A stretch of DNA of 64,000 nt from Rhodococcus koreensis (GTDB lineage: Bacteria; Actinomycetota; Actinomycetes; Mycobacteriales; Mycobacteriaceae): contig NZ_FNSV01000005.1 in assembly GCF_900105905.1 (NCBI RefSeq), positions 4,154,001 through 4,218,000 of the forward strand. The letters are read 5' to 3'. This document shows positions 29,150 through 38,111 of this stretch, in pieces. Under the pieces are notes generated by a model. It did not search any database, was not told the DNA's origin, and worked only from the letters and a program-made list of their open reading frames with translations. Within the stretch, counting starts at the first letter, position 1. The number at the start of each line of letters is the position of its first letter. The position numbers were made by a program, and so were the translations under genes.

Positions 29150-30808
29150 TCACTCCCCCGCGTCGCCGCGGGCCGCGGCCTGCAGTCCGGACTCACTCCG
29201 CAGGGGTACTTCCTTCCACAGCACGGTGAGGACGAACGCGACGACGGCGAGTATCGAGACGCTGAGGAAGACGGATCCGATGGCGTCGGCGAATCCTTGC
29301 CGGAACGGCAGGGCGAGCACGTCGTCGAGTCTTCCGATCACCGAACTGTCCGTGAGGACGCCGCTGACGCCTGCGTGGTCGGGGCTGAGCATTCCCTGAC
29401 CCATGGCGGCCTCGGCGGGGTCGTTGCTCTGCGCGGCGGCTACCACTGCCCGCCGGAAGTCGGAGGTGCCCGCGGCGGCCGTCACGCGCTCGCCGATGGC
29501 CGGGGTGAGGCGGGAGAAGAGGATCGACAGGAAGATCGCGACGCCTGCCGTGCCGCCGATCTGCCGGAAGAAGGTGGCCGCTCCGGTCGACACCCCCATG
29601 TCCTGCGGGGGCAGGGCGTTCTGAATGGCGAGGGTGAGCGGCTGCATCAGGTTTCCGAGACCGAGTCCCAGGATCAGCATGAACGCCATCACGACGGGCA
29701 TCGGGGTGTCGGCTGCGAGCGTGTGCAGCAGGAACGCGGCGACCGCGATCAGGGCGGTCCCCAGGATCGGGAAGTACCGGTACCGCCCGGTCCGCGAGAT
29801 CATCTGGCCGCTGACCACCGACCCGGCCATGAGACCGAGGACCATCGGCAGGATCTGGAACCCGGCGAGGGTGGGGCTCGAGCCCTTCACCACCTGCAGG
29901 TACTGGGGCAGGAGGGTGATGCCGCCGAACATCACGGCGCCCACGACGAGGCTGATGACGACGCCGAGCGCGAAGGTGCTGTTGCGGAAGAAGCGCATCG
30001 GGATGAGCGCGTCGTCTTTCATCGCCAGTTCCACGAGCACGAACGCGAGCACGCCGACTGCGCCGATCACGTAGCACGCCAACGACTTCGAGTTGCCCCA
30101 TCCCCAGGTGTGCCCCTGTTCGGCGACGACGAGCAACGGCACGACACCCACCGCGAGGGCGATCGCGCCCCACCAGTCGATCCGCCTGCTTCCGCCCGGT
30201 CGCCGCGGAAGCTGCAGCACCCGGGAGACGACGGTGAGCGCGACCAGCCCCACCGGCACATTGACCAGGAAAACCCAACGCCAGCCGTCGATTCCGAGGA
30301 TCACGTCCTGCCCGGCGAACAGTCCGCCGAGCACCGGCCCGAGCACGCTGGACGTGCCGAACACGGCCAGGAAGTAGCCCTGGTACTTGGCGCGCTCACG
30401 CGGGGAGACGATGTCGCCGATGATGGTGAGCGCCAACGAGAACAGGCCGCCGGCGCCGAGTCCCTGCACCGCACGGAAGGCCGCGAGCATGTACATCGAC
30501 GTCGAGAACGTGCACAGGACCGAGCCGATCACGAACACCGTGATGGCGAACATGAAGAACGGCTTGCGGCCGTAGATGTCGGACAGCTTGCCGTAGAGCG
30601 GCGTCGCGAGGGTGGCGGTGACGAGGTAGGCGGTGGTGGCCCACGCCTGGAGCGAGTAGCCGTCGAGGTCGTCGGCGATGGTGCGGATCGCCGTCGCCAC
30701 GATCGTCTGATCGAGCGCGGCGAGGAACATGCCGAGCATCAACCCGCTGAGTACAGCCAGGATCTGCCGGTGGGTGTAGGCCACCGGCGTTTCGACCGAA
30801 TTCGACAC
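29150..30808 (-). CDS. DHA2-family (14-TMS) MFS drug exporter
   Basis: A 552-residue proton-coupled exporter of the EmrB/QacA type. AALDQTIVATAIRTI (motif D1-like), YGKLSDIYGRKP (motif A) and GIDGWRWVFLVNVPVG are diagnostic, and about 14 hydrophobic segments are visible. GTG 30808 has GAGG at good spacing; an upstream TTG (30847) lacks one. An inverted repeat at 30832-30850 precedes the start, but no regulator gene is adjacent. Substrate unknown. Confidence 0.9.
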   Translation of the reverse strand: MSNSVETPVAYTHRQILAVLSGLMLGMFLAALDQTIVATAIRTIADDLDGYSLQAWATTAYLVTATLATPLYGKLSDIYGRKPFFMFAITVFVIGSVLCTFSTSMYMLAAFRAVQGLGAGGLFSLALTIIGDIVSPRERAKYQGYFLAVFGTSSVLGPVLGGLFAGQDVILGIDGWRWVFLVNVPVGLVALTVVSRVLQLPRRPGGSRRIDWWGAIALAVGVVPLLVVAEQGHTWGWGNSKSLACYVIGAVGVLAFVLVELAMKDDALIPMRFFRNSTFALGVVISLVVGAVMFGGITLLPQYLQVVKGSSPTLAGFQILPMVLGLMAGSVVSGQMISRTGRYRYFPILGTALIAVAAFLLHTLAADTPMPVVMAFMLILGLGLGNLMQPLTLAIQNALPPQDMGVSTGAATFFRQIGGTAGVAIFLSILFSRLTPAIGERVTAAAGTSDFRRAVVAAAQSNDPAEAAMGQGMLSPDHAGVSGVLTDSSVIGRLDDVLALPFRQGFADAIGSVFLSVSILAVVAFVLTVLWKEVPLRSESGLQAAARGDAGE

Positions 30809-30831
30809 TGTTTCCTCGCTGCGCTGTCGTT

Positions 30832-30850
30832 TACTTGTAGTCGGCAAGTA
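30832..30850. promoter_or_regulatory. Inverted repeat upstream of the MFS exporter
   Basis: TACTTG (30832-30837) and CAAGTA (30845-30850) are perfect 6-bp inverted arms around 7 bp, 24 bp upstream of the chosen start. The size suits a TetR/MarR dimer. The regulator is not in the neighbourhood. Confidence 0.4.
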
Positions 30851-30922
30851 TGCGAGCGCAGCGAGGATTCGGGCAACTGTTGGACTGGGCTTTACCTGCG
30901 GATAAGCCCTGCCGCCGCCGGA

Positions 30923-31753
30923 CTACTCGCCCTTGAACTCGGGGGCGCGCTTCTCGAAGACTGCGGTGATCGCCTCGGTCAGGTCCTGAGACGGCAGGAA
31001 CGCAGCGTTCCACGCGGCGACGTAACGGAGGCTGTCGTCGACGGCGGCCGCCCGGGAGTGGTCGAGGACGTCCTTGATGCCGTGCACGACGAGCGGCGGG
31101 TTCGCCGCGATCTCGGCTGCGGTGGCGTGCGCGGCCGCGAGGACGGCGTCGGCGTCCGCGAAGACGTCGTTGACGAGACCGATCTTCTGCGCGCGGTCCG
31201 CGTCGATGTCCTTGCCGGTGAGCGCGAGTTCCCGCAGATGGCCGTCGCCGATGATGGCGGGCAGCCGGGCGAAGCTGCCCATGTCGGCGACGATCGCGAC
31301 CTTCACCTCGCGGATGCTGAACTTCGCGTCGGCGCCGGCATAACGGATGTCGCAGGCGGAGATCAGGTCGACGCCGCCGCCGATGCACCAGCCCTGGATG
31401 GCCGCGACCACCGGCTTGCGGCAGTCGGCAACCGCGTTGATGCCGGACTGCATCCGCTTGATCATGTCGTGGAACGCGGTGCGCGGGCCTGCCTGTGCCT
31501 TGTCCGCGAGCACGGAGCCGAAGCTGCCGCTCATGGCGGGCAGGTCGAGACCGAAGGAGAAGTTCTTGCCCGAGCCCGCGATCACCACGGCCCGCACATC
31601 CGGATCGGAGTCGAGTTCACCGAAGATCTCGGGGAGCTCGCTCCAGAAATCCGGCCCCATCGCGTTGCCCTTGCCGGGTCCGGTGAGCGTCACCTGCGCG
31701 ACGTGATCCTTGCGCTCGACGGTGAACGCATTCCAGGTCTTCTGTTCGGTCAT
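30923..31753 (-). CDS. Crotonase-family protein, probable delta3,5-delta2,4-dienoyl-CoA isomerase
   Basis: A 276-residue enoyl-CoA hydratase superfamily enzyme. Oxyanion-hole motifs are FSFGLDL (about 65-71) and GWCIGGG (121-127). E149 and D157 in REVKVAIVADMGSFARLP align with the acidic pair of dienoyl-CoA isomerase, and the ADxG-x3-RLP pattern is that subfamily's signature, so isomerisation of doubly unsaturated acyl-CoAs in beta-oxidation is more likely than hydration. ATG 31753. Monocistronic. Confidence 0.8.
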   Translation of the reverse strand: MTEQKTWNAFTVERKDHVAQVTLTGPGKGNAMGPDFWSELPEIFGELDSDPDVRAVVIAGSGKNFSFGLDLPAMSGSFGSVLADKAQAGPRTAFHDMIKRMQSGINAVADCRKPVVAAIQGWCIGGGVDLISACDIRYAGADAKFSIREVKVAIVADMGSFARLPAIIGDGHLRELALTGKDIDADRAQKIGLVNDVFADADAVLAAAHATAAEIAANPPLVVHGIKDVLDHSRAAAVDDSLRYVAAWNAAFLPSQDLTEAITAVFEKRAPEFKGE

Positions 31754-31835
31754 TACTCGAGAGTAACCTCCGCTCGCCGGTGTCAGGAGAAATACCCTGG
31801 AGGTCTCTGCATCGCCTTGCGAACGGACAGCCGCG

Positions 31836-33155
31836 ATGACGCATCGGACGACCCCGGGTGGCGACGCCGTGGTCGTCGGCGCCGGAATGGGTGGTCTACT
31901 GGCCGCCGCGGCGCTCGGCAGCACGTTCCGGAATGTCGTCGTCCTCGACCGCGACGTTCTTCCCGACGCGGCCACGGCGCGCCGGTGTGTGCCGCAGGCC
32001 CGCCACGTGCACGCTCTCCTCGCCGGCGGGCAGGCCGCGATGGAGGACCTCCTGCCAGGTCTCGTGTCCGAACTCCTCGCCCTCGGCGCCACCGCGGGCG
32101 ACGCGCTCGGCGACATCCGGTGGATCGTCGACGGGCATCGGATGGCCCGCGCGACCAGCGGGGTTCCCGGCATCCTCGCCAGCAGGCCGCTCGTCGAGTG
32201 GCAGGTGCGGCGGCGGATCCAGGCCCTGCCGAACGTGCGGATCCTGGACCGTTCCGACGTCACGGGTCTCGCCCTGGACGGCGAGAGGGTGACCGGCGTG
32301 ACCGTGCAGCACCGGGGCGGGGTTCCGCCGGAGGTCGTCCGGGCCGATCTCGTCGTGGATTCGTCGGGCCGCAGTTCGCAAAGCGTCGCCCGGCTCGGCG
32401 CGCTGGGGTTTTCGCCGCCGTCCGAGTCACAGGTGGCCGTGGCCGTCAGCTACGCGACGAGGCACTTCCGGCTCGACCCGCCGCACCTGGACGGCGATTC
32501 CGGCATCGGGATGGCGCCGGGACCGTCGAGTCCGCGCAGTGGATTCATGGGCGTGCAGGAGAACGGCACGTGGATCGTCACGCTCGCCGGGTACGGCGAC
32601 GACGTGCCGCCGCTGGATCCGGGCGGGTTCCTCGACTTCGTGAAGTCGTTCCCGGCTCCGGACATGTACGACGCACTGCGCACGGCCGTGCCGGTGGACG
32701 ACGGCGTGCGCTACCGGATCCCGACGACCGTCCGGCGGCACTATTCCGCGGACGATCTGCCGCCGAACTATCTGCCGTTCGCGGACGCCATCTGCTCGTT
32801 CAATCCCATCTACGGTCAGGGGATGAGTGTCGCCGCGGTGGAGGCGCAGATCCTGCGGGACTGCCTGCGGTCGGGTCGGACGCATCTCGCTCGCCGGTTC
32901 CTGCGCGGGGCGAACCGGTGCATCGATGCCGCGTGGACCCTCACCGCCGACAATGACCTCCGGATCCCGGCCGTGCCGGGACGACGGTCGGCGCGGGTGC
33001 GGTTCGCCAATGCCTATGCGTCCCGGCTCGACCGGGCCGCGTCCGTGGACCCGGCCGTGGGGTCCGCTTTCCTCCGGGTGACGCATCTCCTCGACCGTCC
33101 GGGGACGTTGCTCCGACCGGCGACGGTGCTGCGGGTTCTGCTCGCCTCCCGCTGA
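31836..33155 (+). CDS. FAD-dependent oxidoreductase (PHBH/geranylgeranyl reductase-like)
   Basis: A 439-residue flavoprotein. The GxGxxG dinucleotide motif AVVVGAGMGGLLAAAAL is at about 11-27, and FNPIYGQGMSVAAVEA near 325 is the second FAD motif; VVDSSGRSS is the middle motif. Related to halogenase/monooxygenase-type flavoproteins of unknown substrate. Weak ribosome site. Followed on the same strand by the alpha/beta hydrolase gene 75 bp away. Confidence 0.75.
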   Translation: MTHRTTPGGDAVVVGAGMGGLLAAAALGSTFRNVVVLDRDVLPDAATARRCVPQARHVHALLAGGQAAMEDLLPGLVSELLALGATAGDALGDIRWIVDGHRMARATSGVPGILASRPLVEWQVRRRIQALPNVRILDRSDVTGLALDGERVTGVTVQHRGGVPPEVVRADLVVDSSGRSSQSVARLGALGFSPPSESQVAVAVSYATRHFRLDPPHLDGDSGIGMAPGPSSPRSGFMGVQENGTWIVTLAGYGDDVPPLDPGGFLDFVKSFPAPDMYDALRTAVPVDDGVRYRIPTTVRRHYSADDLPPNYLPFADAICSFNPIYGQGMSVAAVEAQILRDCLRSGRTHLARRFLRGANRCIDAAWTLTADNDLRIPAVPGRRSARVRFANAYASRLDRAASVDPAVGSAFLRVTHLLDRPGTLLRPATVLRVLLASR

Positions 33156-33230
33156 CGGACCACCGCAGGATTACCTGTATGTTGACGTCACAGATACCTG
33201 GAGGATCTGCGCCGCCACGAGAGGAAATCC

Positions 33231-34298
33231 GTGCTCGACATCGCCTGGAACCCGACGCTGAACACGCTGACCCGCAACGCCTGGCGGCTGTCCTTCGGCG
33301 GCGGCATCGCGCCCGTCCAGCGCACCCCGTCGACCCGCATCCACGAGGCACCCCATCAGGACCTGTACCGGTTCGACGGTTCCGACACCGACGACGACCG
33401 GCCCATCCTCCTCGTGCCGCCGCTCGCCGCGCCCGCACAGTGCTTCGACCTCCGGCCCGGCCAGAGCCTGGCCGCGCACCTGGCCGGGTCGGGAAAGGCC
33501 ACGTATCTCGTCGACTACGGAACGATGGGCTACGCCGACCGCGGCCTGGGGTTCGAGGACTGGGTGGACGACTTCATCCCGGCCGCCGTCGACCGCGTGT
33601 CCCGACTCCACGACGGCGCACCCGTCGACCTGATCGGCTGGAGCCTCGGCGGCACGATGTCGCTGCTCACGGCCGCCGGCCGGGGCGATCTGCCGATCGG
33701 TTCGGTGACGGCGATCGGCACGCCGATCGACTACGAGTCAGTGACCATGATCGCGCCGTTGCGGGCGGTCGGCCGGTTCACCGGCGACCGTCCCCTCACC
33801 ACCGCCACGGGAGCGATGGGCGGACTGCCCGCGCCACTGGTCCAGGCCAGCTACCGTTTCACCGCACTCCAGCGCGAACTCACCAAGCCGTGGTTCATCG
33901 CGCGGAACCTGCACGACACCGAGACCCTGGCCCGCATGGAGTCCATCGACCGGTTCATGGCCGACATGCCCGGGTACCCCGCACGCTTCTTCCGCCAGGT
34001 CTGCACTCAGCTGATCCTCGGGAACGCGCTCACCGAGGGGAACTTCGAGACCCGGAACGGCGCGATCGCGCTCGCCGATCTGACGGTGCCGGTCCTCGCG
34101 ATCGGCGGCACCGAGGACGTCATCGCCCCGATCCCGTCGGTCCGGGCGGCGACGGACGTGCTCACCGGGTCACTGTCGGTGCGGTTCGAGTCCGCGCCGG
34201 GCAGCCACCTGGGACTCGTCGCCGGCCCGAAGGCCAAGGACTCCACGTGGGCACACATCGACGGCTTCCTCGACGGGGTCGTCGCGCAGACCGCCTGA
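33231..34298 (+). CDS. Alpha/beta hydrolase related to PHA synthase
   Basis: A 355-residue protein with YLVDYGTMGYADRGLGFEDW, the stretch typical of polyhydroxyalkanoate synthases, but the lipase box is GWSLGG with Ser138 instead of the synthase cysteine, so hydrolysis or acyl transfer rather than polymerisation is expected. GGTEDVIAP carries the likely Asp and GSHLGL the His. No signal peptide. GTG 33231 follows GAGAGGAA. Confidence 0.75.
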   Translation: MLDIAWNPTLNTLTRNAWRLSFGGGIAPVQRTPSTRIHEAPHQDLYRFDGSDTDDDRPILLVPPLAAPAQCFDLRPGQSLAAHLAGSGKATYLVDYGTMGYADRGLGFEDWVDDFIPAAVDRVSRLHDGAPVDLIGWSLGGTMSLLTAAGRGDLPIGSVTAIGTPIDYESVTMIAPLRAVGRFTGDRPLTTATGAMGGLPAPLVQASYRFTALQRELTKPWFIARNLHDTETLARMESIDRFMADMPGYPARFFRQVCTQLILGNALTEGNFETRNGAIALADLTVPVLAIGGTEDVIAPIPSVRAATDVLTGSLSVRFESAPGSHLGLVAGPKAKDSTWAHIDGFLDGVVAQTA

Positions 34299-34319
34299 CA
34301 TCAGCCCGGCCCGGGCTGT

Positions 34320-34970
34320 TCAAACGAGCCCGGCCCGGGCGACAGCACCTGCGAACAACGCGGTGACCGCGGCGCCCATCGTCTGCTGGTCCACTTCCTC
34401 CGGGTCGACGGAGTGTTCGAGCACGAGGCCGGAGATGAGGGCCATCAGCGAGATGGCCGTGGTGCGGACGTCGAACGTGTCGTCGACTCCCCACTCCCGC
34501 GCGCGCTCGCCTATCAATCCGACGAGCCGTCCCCGTAGTTGCCGCCGTTCCCGCAGGTAGGCCTGCGCGATCTGCGGGTCGCGGGCGGCGAGCACACCGA
34601 ATTCGAGCACCAGCAGCGACCAGCCCGGCTCGCGCACCATCCACGACGCGACGGCCTCGCCGCCTTTGCCCGCGGCGTCCGTGGGGTTCATGCCGGCGAT
34701 CTCGGCGAGGACCCGTCCCGCCAGTTCGAGGGAGCGCGCCGCGAAGAGTTCCGCGAACAGGTCCTGTTTCGACTCGAAGTTCGAGTAGACCGCCCCCTTG
34801 GTGAACCCGGCCCGGCGCGCCACTTCGGCGAGCCTGGCCGCGCTGAAGCCGCGTTCCGCGAATTCCTCCGCCGCCGCGTCGAGGAGGCGCCGGCGTACGA
34901 CGTCGCGACCGGGACGCGTCGTCGGCGTCCATTCGGTGTGACGACTGTCCGGTTGACGTTCTTCAGTCAC
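34320..34970 (-). CDS. TetR-family repressor
   Basis: A 216-residue regulator with an N-terminal HTH (GFSAARLAEVARRAGFTKGAVYSNF region) and a helical ligand domain. GTG 34970 places the start directly beside the double operator 34972-35000, so the repressor would block its own promoter and the divergent membrane protein gene. A TTG at 34988 extends the frame but lies within the operator. Confidence 0.88.
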   Translation of the reverse strand: MTEERQPDSRHTEWTPTTRPGRDVVRRRLLDAAAEEFAERGFSAARLAEVARRAGFTKGAVYSNFESKQDLFAELFAARSLELAGRVLAEIAGMNPTDAAGKGGEAVASWMVREPGWSLLVLEFGVLAARDPQIAQAYLRERRQLRGRLVGLIGERAREWGVDDTFDVRTTAISLMALISGLVLEHSVDPEEVDQQTMGAAVTALFAGAVARAGLV

Positions 34971-34971
34971 G

Positions 34972-35000
34972 ATACCTATGGTATTCAATACCTACGGTAT
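34972..35000. promoter_or_regulatory. Tandem palindromic TetR operators
   Basis: Two near-identical 13-bp palindromes, ATACCTATGGTAT (34972-34984) and ATACCTACGGTAT (34988-35000), repeat with a 16-bp period between the divergent tetR and membrane protein genes. Each has 5-bp perfect arms around 3 bp. Confidence 0.75.
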
Positions 35001-35022
35001 CGACAAGGATCGAGGACGTCCG

Positions 35023-36114
35023 ATGACCATCACCGCCAGCGAAACCACCACCCCGGCTCCCGCGCACCACGACAGCCCGGTGTCGAAATACGGCGCGCCC
35101 AAGGTGATGGCCGCGCTGGTCTTCGGTGTTCTCCTCCTCCAGCTCGGCTTCATCCTCAGTTACGTGGCCGCGTTCCATCAGCCGACGCCCCGCGACATCG
35201 AGATCGGTGTCGTCGCCGCGGCGGGACTGCCCGCCGGGACGGACCAGCAGGTGGCCAACCGGCTCGACGCGATCGACGGCAGGCCGCTCCGCGCACGGGT
35301 CGTCTCGGACACCGCGGACGCCCGTCGCCTCCTCCACGACCGCGAGATCCAGGGCGCGTTCGTCATCAATCCCGCCGGCCCCGACACCCTGATCACGGCG
35401 AGCGCGGGCGGCAGTTCCATCTCCAGCGCACTCGAATCTGTCTTCACCCAGGTGGAGAACAGTCAGGGTCGCGAGTTCACCGTTCGCGACGAGATTCCCG
35501 TCGGTGCACACGACAACCGCGGGCTGTCCGGTTTCTATCTGGCGATCGGGTGGGTGGTCGGCGGCTACCTGCTCGCGGCGGCGATCGGCCTGTTCATCGG
35601 CGCCCCTCGGACGCTGCGCCAGGCGTCGGCGCACACGGCCGTCCTGTTCGGCTACGCCCTGCTCTCCGGCGCACTCGGCGCCCTGATCACGACGCACGTG
35701 CTCGGCACGTTCGCGGGCCACTGGTTCCCGCTGTGGCTTCTCGGGACCGGTGTCGTCTTCGGCACGGCCGTGTTCACGCTCGGCCTGCGCGCCTCGGTCG
35801 GCATCCTCGCGGTGCCGCTCGCGATCGCCGTCTTCGTCATCCTGGGCAATCCCAGCGCCGGCGGGGCGTTCGGTTCGAACGTCATCCCCACGTTCTACGC
35901 GGCCATCGGACGGTGGATCACCCCCGGCGCGGGTACCGAGGGAATCCGCAGCATCGTGTATTTCGACGACGTGGGGCTGGGACAGCCCGCGCTCGCCCTC
36001 GCGCTGTACTCCGCGGTCGGGCTGGGACTGCTGTTCGGGTTCACCGTCCGGCGGCTCCGGAAGCTGGAATCGACTACGCCCCGTTCCGATGTCGTGTCGG
36101 AAGACGCTTCTTGA
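35023..36114 (+). CDS. ABC-2/YhgE-like integral membrane protein
   Basis: A 363-residue membrane protein. One N-terminal TM helix (about 30-50) is followed by an extracytoplasmic domain of about 120 residues, then about five TM helices (180-345), the topology of YhgE/Pip and DUF3533-type permease subunits. No ATPase gene is adjacent. GAGG precedes ATG 35023. Control by the divergent TetR suggests export of a toxic compound or lipid; substrate unknown. Confidence 0.7.
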   Translation: MTITASETTTPAPAHHDSPVSKYGAPKVMAALVFGVLLLQLGFILSYVAAFHQPTPRDIEIGVVAAAGLPAGTDQQVANRLDAIDGRPLRARVVSDTADARRLLHDREIQGAFVINPAGPDTLITASAGGSSISSALESVFTQVENSQGREFTVRDEIPVGAHDNRGLSGFYLAIGWVVGGYLLAAAIGLFIGAPRTLRQASAHTAVLFGYALLSGALGALITTHVLGTFAGHWFPLWLLGTGVVFGTAVFTLGLRASVGILAVPLAIAVFVILGNPSAGGAFGSNVIPTFYAAIGRWITPGAGTEGIRSIVYFDDVGLGQPALALALYSAVGLGLLFGFTVRRLRKLESTTPRSDVVSEDAS

Positions 36115-36148
36115 TGTCGTTCCAGGGGAATGGACCTACTCTTGGTTC

Positions 36149-36622
36149 ATGCCGACGCCCTTGCACCCCCACGCCGCGCATGTCGCCGAGACTCTGATCG
36201 CGCGAGGGCACCATGGGGTGATCGTGACCCAGCCCGACTCCACCCACACCGCGGCCGAGGCGGCGGAGTCTCTGGGGGTCGATGTCGGCGCCATCACCAA
36301 GTCGCTGGTGTTCCTCCTCGACGACGACCCGATCCTGCTCCTCGTGTCGGGGGCGCACGAGGTGGATCTGGCGAACACGGGCAAACGACTGCAGGGGAAT
36401 CTGACCCAGGCACCCCTCGACATGGTGCGGATCGCGACCGGGCAGCCGATCGGCGGTATCGCCCCGCTCGGCCATCCCACGAACCTTCCGACCTACGTCG
36501 ACAACGCCCTGTCGGAGTACGCGGAACTGTGGGCGGCCGCCGGTCACCCGGACACCGTCTTCCGCACGTCGTTCTCGGAGTTGGTCCGGATCACCGCGGG
36601 CCTGGCGATCGACGTCGACTGA
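36149..36622 (+). CDS. YbaK/EbsC-family aminoacyl-tRNA deacylase
   Basis: A 157-residue single-domain editing protein. ITKSLVF contains the conserved Lys of the YbaK site, and PIGGIAPLGH the GxxPxGH-type loop. Family members hydrolyse mischarged tRNAs (Cys-tRNA-Pro and others); the exact specificity is not evident. Ends in a stem-loop. Confidence 0.85.
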   Translation: MPTPLHPHAAHVAETLIARGHHGVIVTQPDSTHTAAEAAESLGVDVGAITKSLVFLLDDDPILLLVSGAHEVDLANTGKRLQGNLTQAPLDMVRIATGQPIGGIAPLGHPTNLPTYVDNALSEYAELWAAAGHPDTVFRTSFSELVRITAGLAIDVD

Positions 36623-36627
36623 ATCCC

Positions 36628-36642
36628 GGGCGGTTCCCGCCC
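36628..36642 (+). terminator. Stem-loop after ybaK-like gene
   Basis: GGGCGG-TTC-CCGCCC followed by TTATAGTT just after the stop; the small hairpin plus T-rich run suits an intrinsic terminator. Confidence 0.6.
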
Positions 36643-36659
36643 TTATAGTTGACGTCAGA

Positions 36660-36673
36660 TCTCGTGAACGAGA
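36660..36673. promoter_or_regulatory. Perfect 14-bp palindrome before the flavin reductase
   Basis: TCTCGTGAACGAGA is a perfect inverted repeat 15 bp before the ATG at 36689, downstream of a TTGACG (36649-36654) that could be a -35 element. Candidate repressor site. Confidence 0.4.
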
Positions 36674-36688
36674 AAGACGCGCGCGAGA

Positions 36689-37327
36689 ATGACCGCGCTC
36701 GAGAATGACACAGTGCCCACACGGGCCGACCCGGAGAATGATTTGTCCGACAGAGCCGAGAACGCCGATACCGTCGATGGTTCGGACCTCCCCCGCGACC
36801 CCGAACTCGCCCCCGGAATCTGTGCGGAGGATTACCGCGCAGCCCTGCGCCGTCACCCGGCGGGCGTCACCATCGTGACCCTCGACTCGGGATCGGGCCC
36901 GGTCGGCTTCACCGCATCCTCGTTTTCGTCCGTCTCGCTGGCCCCGCCGCTGGTGTCGTTCAACATCGCGAACACGTCGTCGAGCATCGATGCGCTCCAC
37001 TCGGCGGGCTCGCTGGTGATCCACCTGCTCGGGGAGCACCAGCAGCACCTGGCTCAGCGCTTCTCGCGGAGCGCGGACCAGCGGTTCTCCGACGAGTCGC
37101 TGTGGGCGCGGCTCGACACCGGCGAACCGGTTCTCCACGGAACTCCCAGCTGGATGCGGGTCGTCGTGGACCAGTTGATCCCGGTCGGCGACCACACGCT
37201 CGTCATCGGCCTCGTCACCCGCGTCCACGCCGAGGCCGACGACGATTCCGCGTCGGCTCCCCTGCTGTATCACGAGGGCCGGTACTACCGGCCCACTCCG
37301 CTGGGTTCAGCGAACAACGGCAACTGA
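36689..37327 (+). CDS. Flavin reductase-like (HpaC-type) protein
   Basis: A 212-residue protein. After a disordered acidic N-terminal 45 residues, a flavin reductase split-barrel begins ([29 protein letters not shown]). Such proteins supply reduced FMN/FAD to monooxygenases. It converges on a luciferase-like gene 5 bp away, a plausible partner although that gene looks truncated. Confidence 0.85.
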   Translation: MTALENDTVPTRADPENDLSDRAENADTVDGSDLPRDPELAPGICAEDYRAALRRHPAGVTIVTLDSGSGPVGFTASSFSSVSLAPPLVSFNIANTSSSIDALHSAGSLVIHLLGEHQQHLAQRFSRSADQRFSDESLWARLDTGEPVLHGTPSWMRVVVDQLIPVGDHTLVIGLVTRVHAEADDDSASAPLLYHEGRYYRPTPLGSANNGN

Positions 37328-37332
37328 CCTGG

Positions 37333-37959
37333 TCAGGACGCCAGCACCCGTTCGACGCGGGGCAGGTCGAAGCGGCGCAGCGCCTCGTCCACCGCTTCGG
37401 CGGACGTGACGAGACCCCGCTGCTCCAGCCACGGGAGGGTGCCGTCGACGAGCTGCTCGAGAACCCTGGGCAGCGACAGCGGGAGCAGGGTCACGCCGTC
37501 GGCGACGCCGGCCGCCTGGATGTCGGCGATGAGGCCGGCGAGGCCGACCGGAGTTCCGATGTACTGCAACGACACCGGTGTGCGCGGTGTGTCCAGCGCA
37601 CTGTCGAGGAGAGCCAGTTCCTTGCGCGCGGCGCGGGCTTCTCCGGCGATGAGCACCTCGAGGTCCACCAGGACGGTGACGCTGTCGGGGTCGCGGCCGT
37701 CGGCGACGATCTCGGCACGGATCCGCGCGCGCTCCTGCTGCGCCTCACGCAGATCGGCGGCCCGGATCCGGACGACGTTCGGCGGGAACGACGTGAGGTC
37801 GAGCTGATCCGTCGAGTCGGCGGTCAGGTCCACCCAGTAGTCGGCACCGTTGATCGGCCGCGTGCCTGCGGCGCCCTCGGCGGCCGGGTGGTGTCCCGAT
37901 CCGGTCAGCTCGACGGCGACGCGAAGGGGACGGGAAACGAAGGCATTGTCTCGAGACAT
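37333..37959 (-). CDS. Short luciferase-like (LLM/NtaA-type) protein, internally deleted
   Basis: A 208-residue protein. Residues 7-40 match the N terminus of NtaA/DmoA-type flavin monooxygenases (VELTGSGHHPAA, then ADYWVDLTA). The next segment (about 55-200, SFPPNVVRIRAADLREAQ and later VSLQYIGTPVGLAGLI) matches the C-terminal part. About 150-200 residues of barrel core that full-length members have are missing, without frameshift. GAGGAA lies before ATG 37959. Downstream of the riboswitch-controlled PLP gene on the same strand. Confidence 0.65.
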   Translation of the reverse strand: MSRDNAFVSRPLRVAVELTGSGHHPAAEGAAGTRPINGADYWVDLTADSTDQLDLTSFPPNVVRIRAADLREAQQERARIRAEIVADGRDPDSVTVLVDLEVLIAGEARAARKELALLDSALDTPRTPVSLQYIGTPVGLAGLIADIQAAGVADGVTLLPLSLPRVLEQLVDGTLPWLEQRGLVTSAEAVDEALRRFDLPRVERVLAS

Positions 37960-38111
37960 AAGGGTTCCTCGGGAATGACGTGTGCGTGTGAGTGAAACGG
38001 AGCGGGAAGACCGGTCAGCTCGAACACATACCCGAGGCGGTTCGGCACAGATCGACATGCCGACGGCACCAGTGAGCAATCATTGTGCTCCCAGCCTGCG
38101 ATGCCATGCCG

